From Actinomycetota bacterium (lineage in GTDB: Bacteria; Actinomycetota; CADDZG01; WHSQ01): DNA of 45,812 nt. Below, piece after piece: positions 25,245 through 36,980 of this stretch (positions are counted from its first letter, which is position 1; the number at the start of each line of letters is the position of its first letter). The notes under the pieces were generated by a model. That model saw only the letters and a list, made by a program, of their open reading frames with translations. It ran no database searches and was not told the origin of the DNA. The position numbers and the translations under genes are program-made. The stretch lies in assembly GCA_013697295.1 (NCBI GenBank), contig JACCXF010000005.1, forward strand, positions 1 to 45,812, written 5' to 3'.

Positions 25245-25915
25245 CCTTCGGGATCGATGTCGTCTCTCCAGATCGGCATCCGGGCCACGCGGCGAGCGTC
25301 ATCGCGGAGGCGATCCCCCTGCAGGGCTCTCTGGTTCTAACGGGGGGCACCACCGCGCAGAGGATCTATCCGCGGCTGGCCGAGAAGAAGGCCTCTTGGG
25401 ACCCTCTGATCGTGCTCTTCTCCGACGAGCGCTGCGTGCCGCCCGACCACGGGGCGAGCAACTTCCGGATGGCGCGGACCCTCCTTCTGGACAGAGTCGG
25501 TGCTCCCAAGGTCCGCCGGATGCCCGGCGAAGATGACCCGGACGCTGCCGCCGCCCGGTACCACGCGGACATCGGTCCGGACGTGGACCTGGGCCTCGAC
25601 CTACTCCTGCTCGGGATGGGTGAGGACTGCCACATCGGAGCTATGTTCCCCGGTTCTCCCGCTCTCAACGAATGGCATCAGCTCTGCCGGGCCGTGGATC
25701 GACCGGACGGGATGAAGGGGTTGACGCTCACGCCCCCCGCGATGCTCTCGGCGAAGAAGATCCTGCTCCTGGTAACTGGCTCGGGTAAGTCGGATGCCGT
25801 TCGACGGGTGATCCAGAGCGACGAACCCGTCGCGGACTGCCCGGCCCGCCTTCTCGCGGATCATGCCGACGCCACATTCCTTCTCGACGAGCAGGCGGCG
25901 GCCCGACTCGCCTGA
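25241..25915 (+). CDS. pgl: 6-phosphogluconolactonase
   Basis: Hydrolyses 6-phosphoglucono-lactone in the oxidative pentose phosphate pathway. The 224-residue protein has LTGGTTAQRIYPRL, the FSDERCVPPDHGASNFRMA segment, and GMGEDCHIGAMFPG (the family GMGEDGHxASLFPG with Gly to Cys and a changed Thr/Ser). Length and order are normal for the bacterial DevB/Pgl type. ATG 25241 overlaps the hydrolase stop (ATGA), so it closes the patatin operon even though its metabolic partner gnd is 23 kb away. Confidence 0.9.
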   Translation: MTFGIDVVSPDRHPGHAASVIAEAIPLQGSLVLTGGTTAQRIYPRLAEKKASWDPLIVLFSDERCVPPDHGASNFRMARTLLLDRVGAPKVRRMPGEDDPDAAAARYHADIGPDVDLGLDLLLLGMGEDCHIGAMFPGSPALNEWHQLCRAVDRPDGMKGLTLTPPAMLSAKKILLLVTGSGKSDAVRRVIQSDEPVADCPARLLADHADATFLLDEQAAARLA

Positions 25916-25943
25916 TCGCCCCCCGGCCTCCTCGGCCCGCGGT

Positions 25944-26016
25944 GTTACGGATTGTTACGGGCGGGAAACGGCTGCGAAACACATCCGAAACACCCGCTCC
26001 ATTCAATCCAGGTAAC
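25944..26016 (+). promoter_or_regulatory. GlnR-type operator upstream of the amt-glnB-glnD operon
   Basis: Half-sites GTTAC (25944), GTTAC (25954), GAAAC (25965), GAAAC (25976) and GAAAC (25987) follow each other at 10, 11, 11 and 11 bp, with a further GTAAC at 26012. Streptomyces GlnR boxes are described as GTnAC and GaAAC five-mers separated by six bases, so this is the same arrangement and phase. It lies 26-98 bp before the amt start. Binding is inferred; MtrA-type or other OmpR regulators use similar sites. Confidence 0.7.
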
Positions 26017-26041
26017 AACCGCGTATCTGGAAGGAGCACAG

Positions 26042-30114
<4,073 letters not shown>

Positions 30115-30118
<4 letters not shown>

Positions 30119-31467
30119 GAACCTGCGTCGCTCCCGAGATCGGGCTCGGAGATCTGATTCACGAACTGTCGATCGAGGACGTGCTCGACCGCGCGGCCGG
30201 CGGCGAGCACCAGCTCGTCGGCTCCGCGGCGACCCGAGATGGTGAGTCCCACCGGCATCCTCGATGCGGTGAATCCGCACGGCAACGACAGCGACGGTAC
30301 GCCGGCGACGTTCATCGGGGCATTCCATCGCAGGTATGCGGACGAGGCGGGCAGCGCGCCGGCGGGCAGCTCGACCGTGGGCCTCGCGATCGAGGGTGGA
30401 GCGGCCGGAAGCGTCGGCGTCAACAAGAGATCGAAGTCCACCAGAGCCTCGTCCCACCGCCGGCGCACGCGCCCTCTGGCTGACGCAAGAGCGGCGAGCT
30501 CGCTCGGTCCGGCGCCGGCTCCCCAGCGCAAGAGCCGCAGGGTGGACGGCTGAAGATCATCCGCTCGCGTCTCGATCGCGTTCCCCATACGCGCAGCGGT
30601 AAGGGCCAGCAGATCGGAGACGCCCTTCACGGCATCCTCCAGCCCCTCCAACGACACCTCTTGCACCTGACCGTGCCGGCGGGAGAAAGCCGCGACCGCA
30701 TCCTCGACCGAGCCCCGCACGTCCTCGGCTGCGTCGTCGAAGAACGGGGTGTGAGCGACGGCGACGCGCGCGCCTTCGAAGGCCGGGATCTCGAGCCGTC
30801 GCCCCACCAGTACCGACAGGAGCAGCGCAACGTCCTCCACCGAGCGGGCCATCGGTCCAACATGGTCGTAGGGGCCTCCATCTCCCGTGTAGCCATCGGT
30901 GGGAACCAGCCCCCAGGTTGGCTTGAGCCCCACGATGCCGCAGCAGGCCGCCGGGCATCGGATCGATCCTCCGGCATCCGTGCCGAGAGCTCCTGCAACC
31001 AACGCGGCCCCAACGGCTGCGCCCGAGCCTCCGCTCGACCCTCCGGCGATCCGCGCAGGGTCCCACGGGTTGTGCACGGGGCCGAACGCGCTCACGGTCG
31101 AAGTCATGTCAAGGCACCACTCGTGCATGTTCGTGTAGCCCACGATCACCGCTCCCGCCGCCCGCAAGCGATCCAGCACCGTGGCGGTTCCGTCGAGCCA
31201 GGTAGGACGGAGGCGGGACCCAGCCGTCGGCGAGCGCCCGCCGTCGACGAACACGTCCTTGACCGCGATCGGGACGCCACCGAGCGGCCCACCGGCCCGG
31301 AGCGCCTCGTCCCCGGCCGAGGCACGGACTTCAATGAAGGTATTGAGCGTGGCGTCTAACGCGTCGATCCGCTCGAACGTTGCTTCGACGACCGCGGTGG
31401 GCTCGAACGTCCCGTCCTCGATAGCCGCCGCCAGAGCATTTAGGGGGAGCTCGTGGAGGGGCCTCAT
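30115..31467 (-). CDS. Amidase (amidase-signature family)
   Basis: A 450-residue amidase-signature enzyme with the Ser-cisSer-Lys triad: Lys70 in VPIAVKDVF, the cis-Ser in GGSSGGSGAAVGA and the nucleophile Ser in LGTDAGGSIRCPA. Such enzymes hydrolyse linear amides and occasionally urea derivatives (AtzF-like); substrate is not resolved. It is not GatA, because no gatB/gatC is present. It converges with glnD and shares a CTAG stop. Location beside amt-glnB-glnD would suit ammonia release from amides, an inference. Confidence 0.88.
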
Positions 31468-31534
31468 GGACGCTCATTCTTCACCAGCGAAGAGAACCGA
31501 ATGGTCTGGAGGAGATTGGGGTACACAGCTACGG

Positions 31535-33178
31535 ATGCCCACTTCCAGCCAGAACATCGTCGCCGGCCGCTACGACCTCGAGGAACAGCTCGGTCGGGGT
31601 GGCATGGGCGTCGTATGGAAAGCGAACGACACCCTGCTCAAGCGCAAGGTAGCCATCAAAGAGGTGCAACTGCCCGATACGTTGCCGGAGAGCGAGCAGG
31701 CCTCGATGCAGGCGCGCGCGTTGCGTGAAGCGCGTGCCGCCGCGCGGATCGGCCACCCCGCCGCCGTGACGGTATTCGACGTGCACAAGGAAGATGGGCG
31801 CGCGTTCATCGTCATGGAGCTCGTCGACGCTCCGACGCTCGAGGACATGGTGAGATCGGAGGGTCCCCTGACTCCCGAGAAGACCGCTGAGGTGGGCCTC
31901 GGAGTCCTGTCGGCTCTCGAGGCGGCGCACGCTCAGGGGATAGTGCACCGGGACGTCAAGCCTGCGAACGTGATGGTGCTAAGCGACGGCCGGGTGAAGC
32001 TCGCCGATTTCGGCATCGCCTCCCTGAAGGACGACCCCAAGATCACGGCGACCGGCCTCGTGCTGGGTTCGCCTTCGTTCATGGCCCCCGAGCAGGCCGA
32101 GGGGCATCGGAGCGGCCCGGCATCCGATCTCTGGGCGCTGGGAGCGACCATGTTCTTCGCCGTCGAGGGAGCGCCGCCGTTCGACAAGGGCCAGCCCATC
32201 CCCACCTTGACCGCGGTACTCCACGAGGACATGCCGGCCCCGGACCGGGCCGGCAACCTCGAGCCCGTGCTGCGGGCCCTACTCAGTAAGAAGCCAGACT
32301 CACGCCCGTCTCCCGCGGAGCTGAGGAAGGCGCTCGAGGATGTCGCCGACGGGCGCGTCCCAACCCTGACGGCCACCGAGGTGTCAGACCCTTCGGCGAC
32401 GCAGTCGTGGGCCGGGCCCCCGCCCTCCTCGACCTCTCCTGTTGCGGACGCTCCTCGTGAACCGGAGCGAGAACCGGAGCCGGCTCGTACGACCACGCCG
32501 GCGCGCCGCCGGCGCAACCCGTTGCCCGTGATAGCGACCCTGCTGGCGCTGGCGGTCGTGGGTGTCCTGATCTTCATCATGCTGAACGCCGGCGACGATC
32601 CGGGACCTTCGAACGAGGCGGCGTCGAAGCGTGAGGCCAACCAGGAGGATCCCTCCCCGACGCCGGAGGAGACCCAGTCCGAGGCCCCGTCCGAGGCTCC
32701 GTCCGAGGCCCCGCCCGAGCCGCGCGTGCCCGCGGGCTGGACCGAATACACCGACGAGGAGACGGGGTACCGCGTCGCCTATCCGGATGGCTGGACCATC
32801 CAGGACGACTCGACGGACACCTCCTCCACGGACTTCTCGGACCCCTCCTCGAACACCTACCTTCGGGTGGACTGGACGGATCAGCCGGGCCCCGATGCGG
32901 CGGCGGCCTGGGAGCAACAGGCGGCTTCCTTCTCCCAGGACCACGCGAACTATCAGGAGATCACCATCGAGGAAACGAGCTTCAAAGGGGCGGACACCGC
33001 TGCGATCTGGGAGTTCACCTACGACGAGGGCGGCGCCACCTTGCACGCGCTGGATCTCGGATTCGCGGACGACCGGTACGGGTTCGCCCTCTACTTCCAG
33101 ACCCTGGAAGAGGACTGGGCCGGCTCCCAGAAAACCTTCGAGCAGATCAAGCGCTCGTTCCGCTCTCCGCCTCAATAA
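31535..33178 (+). CDS. Transmembrane serine/threonine protein kinase
   Basis: A 547-residue eukaryotic-type kinase. Kinase domain about residues 10-275: glycine loop LGRGGMGVVWKA, VAIK Lys42, catalytic HRDVKPAN (138-145), DFGIAS (158-163) and APEQA. A Pro/Ala-rich, basic juxtamembrane segment leads to one membrane helix (about 330-350), then an acidic Ser/Pro linker with SEAP repeats and an external 145-residue domain (GYRVAYPDGWTIQ...) resembling PsbP/Mog1-like modules. No PASTA repeats. ATG 31535 is chosen; GGAGGAG lies 20 bases away so the start is not certain. Followed after 161 bp by CAP genes on the same strand. Confidence 0.88.
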   Translation: MPTSSQNIVAGRYDLEEQLGRGGMGVVWKANDTLLKRKVAIKEVQLPDTLPESEQASMQARALREARAAARIGHPAAVTVFDVHKEDGRAFIVMELVDAPTLEDMVRSEGPLTPEKTAEVGLGVLSALEAAHAQGIVHRDVKPANVMVLSDGRVKLADFGIASLKDDPKITATGLVLGSPSFMAPEQAEGHRSGPASDLWALGATMFFAVEGAPPFDKGQPIPTLTAVLHEDMPAPDRAGNLEPVLRALLSKKPDSRPSPAELRKALEDVADGRVPTLTATEVSDPSATQSWAGPPPSSTSPVADAPREPEREPEPARTTTPARRRRNPLPVIATLLALAVVGVLIFIMLNAGDDPGPSNEAASKREANQEDPSPTPEETQSEAPSEAPSEAPPEPRVPAGWTEYTDEETGYRVAYPDGWTIQDDSTDTSSTDFSDPSSNTYLRVDWTDQPGPDAAAAWEQQAASFSQDHANYQEITIEETSFKGADTAAIWEFTYDEGGATLHALDLGFADDRYGFALYFQTLEEDWAGSQKTFEQIKRSFRSPPQ

Positions 33179-33339
33179 CCAACACAGATGTACCGAAGCT
33201 GACAATAATTCACTCTTCTGTGGGTACTTGAGGCTCTTACGTGTCCCTTTCACCCCCATCACGAGGGATGTGAACCGCAAGGCTCGTTCTGTAGCTTGTG
33301 CCGCTCACCCAGACTTTTCCTAGCTGGAGGTGAGCACTC

Positions 33340-33837
33340 GTGGTCACAACCAAAAAGATCCTGGCAACAACCGCCCTGGTCACCGCGGCCGCCCTTGTTT
33401 CGGCGAGCCCCGGGTCGGCCGATTCCCGTTGCTACAGACACGGCCCGGGCGAGAAACGCATGGTCCGAAAGATCAACCGGGCTCGAGGGCGGGCGGGAGC
33501 GCCCCACCTCGGCCGCGATCCGGAGCTCTCCCGGGTAGCAGGCGTTCATTCCAGGTCGATGGCCCAGGACAACCGACTCTTCCATACGCCGTCGGAGCTG
33601 CTGGCCTGGCGGGTGACACGCTGGAGCATGCTGGGAGAGAACGTCGCCTATGGGTCGACCGTCGGCGGTATGCACCGGCGATTCATGGCCTCTCCAGCAC
33701 ACCGGGGGAACATCTTGCGGTCGAGCTACAGGAACGTGGGCGTCGCCATCTCACGAGGCCACGGCCGGCGTTGGGTAACCGTGATCTTTGAGTCCAGACG
33801 GAACCCCGGGACCCGCATGGACATGCCCAGGTGTTAA
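33340..33837 (+). CDS. Secreted CAP/SCP-domain protein 1
   Basis: A 165-residue CAP-superfamily protein (allergen V5/Tpx-1 type). A Sec signal peptide covers about residues 1-28 (ending SPGSADS). CAP motifs include GVHSRSMA, the LGENVAY glutamate, PAHRGNIL and RWVTVIFES. There are only two cysteines, just after the signal and at the C-terminal residue, which would tie the termini together. GTG start at 33340 with GGAGGTGA upstream. Bacterial CAP proteins are of unclear function; cell-wall or secreted roles are typical. Paralogue of 33987 and 36981. No riboswitch was seen in its 161-bp leader. Confidence 0.87.
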   Translation: MVTTKKILATTALVTAAALVSASPGSADSRCYRHGPGEKRMVRKINRARGRAGAPHLGRDPELSRVAGVHSRSMAQDNRLFHTPSELLAWRVTRWSMLGENVAYGSTVGGMHRRFMASPAHRGNILRSSYRNVGVAISRGHGRRWVTVIFESRRNPGTRMDMPRC

Positions 33838-33890
33838 GCCCCACAAGGGCTCAAGCATTCTCACCCTTGTGCCGAAGAAGCTCTTGAAGA

Positions 33891-33984
33891 CCCACGCGAA
33901 ACGGCAAACCTGCGGCAACGCAGGGGCGCAAAGCCAGGGGCCCGCCATGAGAGCGGGCAGCCCAGCTACCGAACTGGGAGGAAG
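33891..33984 (+). ncRNA. GEMM / cyclic-di-GMP-I riboswitch in the leader of CAP protein 2
   Basis: The 149-bp leader of the next gene carries the diagnostic elements of the GEMM (c-di-GMP-I) fold: ACGGCAAACC, a GNRA-capped P2 hairpin (TGCG-GCAA-CGCA), then GGGGCGCAAAGCC, a second hairpin with GCCCGC/GCGGGC arms, and GCTACCGA. CCCA at 33891 and CCCAG at 33961 could each pair with CTGGG (33974-33978), next to the GGAGG ribosome site. This suggests control at translation. The ligand could be c-di-GMP or, in variants, cGAMP; the sequence alone does not settle it. Confidence 0.88.
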
Positions 33985-33986
33985 TC

Positions 33987-34505
33987 ATGAAACTAGGCAA
34001 GCGTCTCACCGGAGTCCTGGTGGCCACGGTCATCATGGTTGCGATGTTCCCCGGCCTCACCGCAAACGCAACGACCTCGCGGCCAGGTCACAACTGCTGG
34101 CGCTACAAGACCACCGAGCGTTCCTTCGTCCAGAAGATGAATGGAGCTCGCGATCGCGCCGGCCGTTCGAACCTGCATATCGACAAGCAGCTCACGAAGG
34201 TCGCCAGAGTGCACACCAAGGTGATGGCCCGCACGAACCGCCTCTATCACACCCCGTCGAGCACGCTCAGTAGTCGCGTCACCAAGTGGCGCATCCTCGG
34301 CGAGAACGTCGGGGTCGGCGGGAGCGTAACCTCACTGCACCAGGCGTTCATGCACTCCCCGGCGCACCGTGACAACGTCCTCTTCGGCCAGTACCGCCAC
34401 GTCGGGGTCGGCGTCAAGATGGACGGGAACACCATGTGGGTGACGGTCGTCTTCGAGTCTCAGGCCGATCCGGGCACAACATTGCGAGTCGCCCCCTCCT
34501 GCTAA
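33987..34505 (+). CDS. Secreted CAP/SCP-domain protein 2, riboswitch-controlled
   Basis: A 172-residue CAP-domain protein, close to protein 1 in the same order. A signal peptide covers about residues 1-30 (ending TANA). Motifs: RVHTKVMA, LGENVGVGG, PAHRDNVL and WVTVVFES, with the conserved His, Glu and His all present. Again just two cysteines, near the start of the mature chain and as the last residue. It is preceded by the GEMM riboswitch, so expression should respond to a cyclic dinucleotide. The ribosome site is GGGAGG, with the ATG six bases downstream. Followed by an intrinsic terminator. Confidence 0.9.
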   Translation: MKLGKRLTGVLVATVIMVAMFPGLTANATTSRPGHNCWRYKTTERSFVQKMNGARDRAGRSNLHIDKQLTKVARVHTKVMARTNRLYHTPSSTLSSRVTKWRILGENVGVGGSVTSLHQAFMHSPAHRDNVLFGQYRHVGVGVKMDGNTMWVTVVFESQADPGTTLRVAPSC

Positions 34506-34546
34506 CCCGCAGGCAACCAACACTCCTACCCTCGAGCCAGCCAGCG

Positions 34547-34576
34547 GAAGGCCCCGGCACTCCCAGCGGGGCCTTC
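34547..34576 (+). terminator. Intrinsic-type terminator hairpin after CAP protein 2
   Basis: A perfect ten-base-pair stem, GAAGGCCCCG paired with CGGGGCCTTC, with a ten-base loop, 41 bases after the stop of the CAP gene. Only a short T-run follows (TTG), so it is a strong hairpin with a weak tail. Confidence 0.75.
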
Positions 34577-34620
34577 TTGCGCGTCGTCCAGTCGGCCTCG
34601 ATCCTGGCCCCGATGTTGTC

Positions 34621-34638
34621 ACACTCCTATAGGAGTGT
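34621..34638. promoter_or_regulatory. 18-bp perfect palindrome, probable operator
   Basis: ACACTCCTATAGGAGTGT is perfectly self-complementary over 18 bases and lies 14 bp before the ATG of the Na/Pi-like transporter gene. A protein binding here would block transcription or the ribosome. The neighbouring ribbon-helix-helix protein (35816) is a candidate, by proximity only. Confidence 0.65.
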
Positions 34639-34652
34639 TATAAGAGGCGGCT

Positions 34653-35819
34653 ATGGACCGGACAGACCGGACTGACGTCGCGGAGCCAATCGCACCTCGG
34701 GGCGGTTCCCAGCGCCCCCCCGAACGCGCCAAGGCCGTCGACGCGCGCTCGAGTGCCCGGCGAGCATTCGACGCGTTGTGGTGGCTCGCTCGCTTCTTGA
34801 CGGCCCTGTTCTTGTTCGTGGGGGCCCTGCAGGTCATGAAGACGGGAGCGGCAGACCTCGACATCCTCAAACAAGGGGGGCTCCTGGTTCGCAACGCGGT
34901 GGCCACCCTCGGTCTCGGGTGGCTCGGGGCACTGCTGGTGCTGTCCGGCTCCCCGATAGCTGCGTCGGCTCTGACGCTGGTGGCGGCGGGATCTATCAAC
35001 GAGACCGAAGGCTTCGCGATGCTCACTGGGTCCCGTCTGGGAGCCGCGTTCGTTGTTCTGCTAGTCGCCGTCATCTATGCCCTGCGCGGGCGCGAAGGCG
35101 AGCGCATGAAACCCGTCTCCACGGCGGTGATGGCCCTGTCAACGACCGCAGCGATCTACATCCCCGGCTCTCTCATCGGCCTTGCCCTCCTGCGTTGGGG
35201 GCCGTTCAGCACGCTGAACATCGAGTTTCCAGCTCAGTTCGGCGACCTCATCGATGTCATCTACGGATCGATGCTCTCGAGGATCGAGGATCTGCCGGCG
35301 GCGCTGCTCTTCGTCGGTGGACTGGGCATCCTCTTGCTGTCGTTCAAGTTGATCGACACCGTGGTTCCCGCGATGTCGGGTCAGGACATCGAGAACTCGC
35401 GCCTGGGTTGGCTCCAGAAGAAGTGGCCGATGTTCGCGTTGGGCTGCCTCGTGGCGCTGGTGACGATGTCGGTATCCGTTGCTCTAACCGTGCTGGTGCC
35501 GCTCGTGGCCAAGAAGTACGTCAAGCGCGAACACATACTCCCCTACATCATGGGCGCCAACATCACGACGCTGGGGGACACGCTCCTCGCCGCGTTCCTG
35601 CTCAACTCTCCCGCTGCGGTCCGCATCGTGCTGGCCGGGATCGTCGGAACCACGATAGTCAGCGTGTTGCTTCTCGCGTTCTTCTATCCACAGATGCGTA
35701 CCGGGATCTGGAAGTTTCAGCGCCAGATGGTCAAGAGCAAGTTCCGGCTAGCTGCATTTACTGCCACAATGTTCGTCATGCCCCTGGCCTTGATCGCCGT
35801 CTCTGGCCTCTTCGAATGA
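34653..35819 (+). CDS. Na/Pi-cotransporter-like membrane protein
   Basis: A 388-residue polytopic membrane protein with about ten helices and a basic cytoplasmic N-terminus. Two halves carry Na/Pi-cotransporter-like repeats: SGSPIAASALTLVAAGSINETEGF and later PYIMGANITTLGDTLLAAFLL, the latter like the GANIGTT motif. The QSSS signature of NptA is not exact, so this is a divergent member and phosphate as a substrate is inferred. It follows the 18-bp palindrome and overlaps the downstream ribbon-helix-helix gene by four bases (ATGA). Confidence 0.72.
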   Translation: MDRTDRTDVAEPIAPRGGSQRPPERAKAVDARSSARRAFDALWWLARFLTALFLFVGALQVMKTGAADLDILKQGGLLVRNAVATLGLGWLGALLVLSGSPIAASALTLVAAGSINETEGFAMLTGSRLGAAFVVLLVAVIYALRGREGERMKPVSTAVMALSTTAAIYIPGSLIGLALLRWGPFSTLNIEFPAQFGDLIDVIYGSMLSRIEDLPAALLFVGGLGILLLSFKLIDTVVPAMSGQDIENSRLGWLQKKWPMFALGCLVALVTMSVSVALTVLVPLVAKKYVKREHILPYIMGANITTLGDTLLAAFLLNSPAAVRIVLAGIVGTTIVSVLLLAFFYPQMRTGIWKFQRQMVKSKFRLAAFTATMFVMPLALIAVSGLFE

Positions 35820-36100
35820 AGCGGGAAGGCGCGCGCGACGCACACGTCACGCTAAAGATCCCGCGTCCCCTCTACGAACAGCTCAAACAGGTGATCCAGG
35901 GCTCCGGGTTCCACTCCGTCACCGAGTTCGCCGTCTACGTCATGCGCGACCTCGTGTCCCACCGCAGCGAAGCAGCAAGGTACGGCCTGCAGCCGGACCC
36001 CGACACGGCAGATCCTGAGCCACAAGACGACATCGAGCCGCTGAGCCCTGACGAGATCGAGGCGATACGCAAGCGACTGACCTCGCTTGGGTACCTCTGA
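35816..36100 (+). CDS. Ribbon-helix-helix (CopG/Arc-like) protein
   Basis: A 94-residue protein. Residues 10-46 form an RHH DNA-binding fold: the strand AHVTLKIPRPLYEQLKQV, helix and turn GSGFHSVTEFAVYVMRDLV. The second half is acidic (DPEPQDDIEPLSPDEIEAIRK) and ends RLTSLGYL, a tail also seen at the end of the phosphodiesterase at 42970. ATG 35816 overlaps the transporter stop, so the two are made together. Autoregulation at the palindrome is possible. Confidence 0.78.
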   Translation: MKREGARDAHVTLKIPRPLYEQLKQVIQGSGFHSVTEFAVYVMRDLVSHRSEAARYGLQPDPDTADPEPQDDIEPLSPDEIEAIRKRLTSLGYL

Positions 36101-36101
36101 G

Positions 36102-36977
36102 GTGAGGCGTACCTCCCTCCTCTGCCTCGTCGTGCTCTCGGTGGCCGCGTCGTGCGTCCCTCCCGAGACCGACCCCATCCGCAGGTTCGCGGCGGACACT
36201 CCGCTGGGCGAGTTTCAGAAGGCCGGGATCATGCGCATCGCGGTGGACACGAACTGGACTCCCTTCGGTACCGGCACTTCCGCCGATCCACGCGGCTTCG
36301 CAGTGGATCTCGGGATCTTCGTTGGCGGCGAGATGGGCATGGAGACCGAGTTCATCGCTGCGTCATCGCCGGAGGAGGTTGAAAACCTGGTCAACGGAGG
36401 CGAGGCCGATCTCGGCTTCGCAGCCATCGAGCTCACCGAGGAGAACGTACGTAACAACAGCCTCACGGATCCTTTCTTCATAGCGCACCAGAGGTTGCTC
36501 GTGCCGGGTGTATCCAACATCGAGGACATCGCGGATCTCCAAGGCAAGGAGGTCTGTGAGGTGGTGGACGAGGTAACGGGCGTCTCAGCCGCTGAGCTCG
36601 TCGAAGCGGCCACCGTGTCTTCCACGAATGATCTACGGGGGTGTGCCATCGCGCTGAAGCGCGAAGAGGTGGATGCGATCTTCGCGCTGGACGGACACCT
36701 AATGCGGTGGCTCGATCCCGACAGCACCAGGAGAACAAGCTTCGAGTTCGTCGGAGAGGACGAGACCACCGTGGGCTGGGCGGCGATCGCGTCACCGGAG
36801 TTGTCGGGACTCGTGGGGCACTTCAACGACTCCCTAGCGGAGGCGAAGGTCGACGGCGACTGGTTGAAGTGGTACGCCCGCTGGATCGAGCCCTTCACCA
36901 GCGAGCGGGACGCGGAGCCACCGGGCCTCAGCCTCGAGGAGGCGGCCGCATTGTTCCCCAGCTCGCTCGAGGGTTGA
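36102..36977 (+). CDS. ABC-type amino-acid substrate-binding lipoprotein (family 3), orphan
   Basis: A 291-residue periplasmic-type solute-binding protein of family 3. The N-terminus is a lipoprotein signal ending VAASC. The mature part starts MRIAVDTNWTPFG and contains GFAVDLGIFVGGEMG, DLGFAAIELTEENV and the GKEVCEVV hinge region, the usual order of FliY/HisJ-like proteins, but with many changes, including two cysteines. GTG 36102 lies 1 bp after the preceding stop. No permease or ATPase is adjacent, so it may be a sensor or part of a distant transporter. Confidence 0.82.
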   Translation: MRRTSLLCLVVLSVAASCVPPETDPIRRFAADTPLGEFQKAGIMRIAVDTNWTPFGTGTSADPRGFAVDLGIFVGGEMGMETEFIAASSPEEVENLVNGGEADLGFAAIELTEENVRNNSLTDPFFIAHQRLLVPGVSNIEDIADLQGKEVCEVVDEVTGVSAAELVEAATVSSTNDLRGCAIALKREEVDAIFALDGHLMRWLDPDSTRRTSFEFVGEDETTVGWAAIASPELSGLVGHFNDSLAEAKVDGDWLKWYARWIEPFTSERDAEPPGLSLEEAAALFPSSLEG

Positions 36978-36980
36978 CCT

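Noticed and set aside
33179-33339. A second GEMM riboswitch in the CAP1 leader
   Set aside because: No GGCAAACC or CGCAAAGCC blocks; only a weak GTACC/GGTAC inverted repeat was found.
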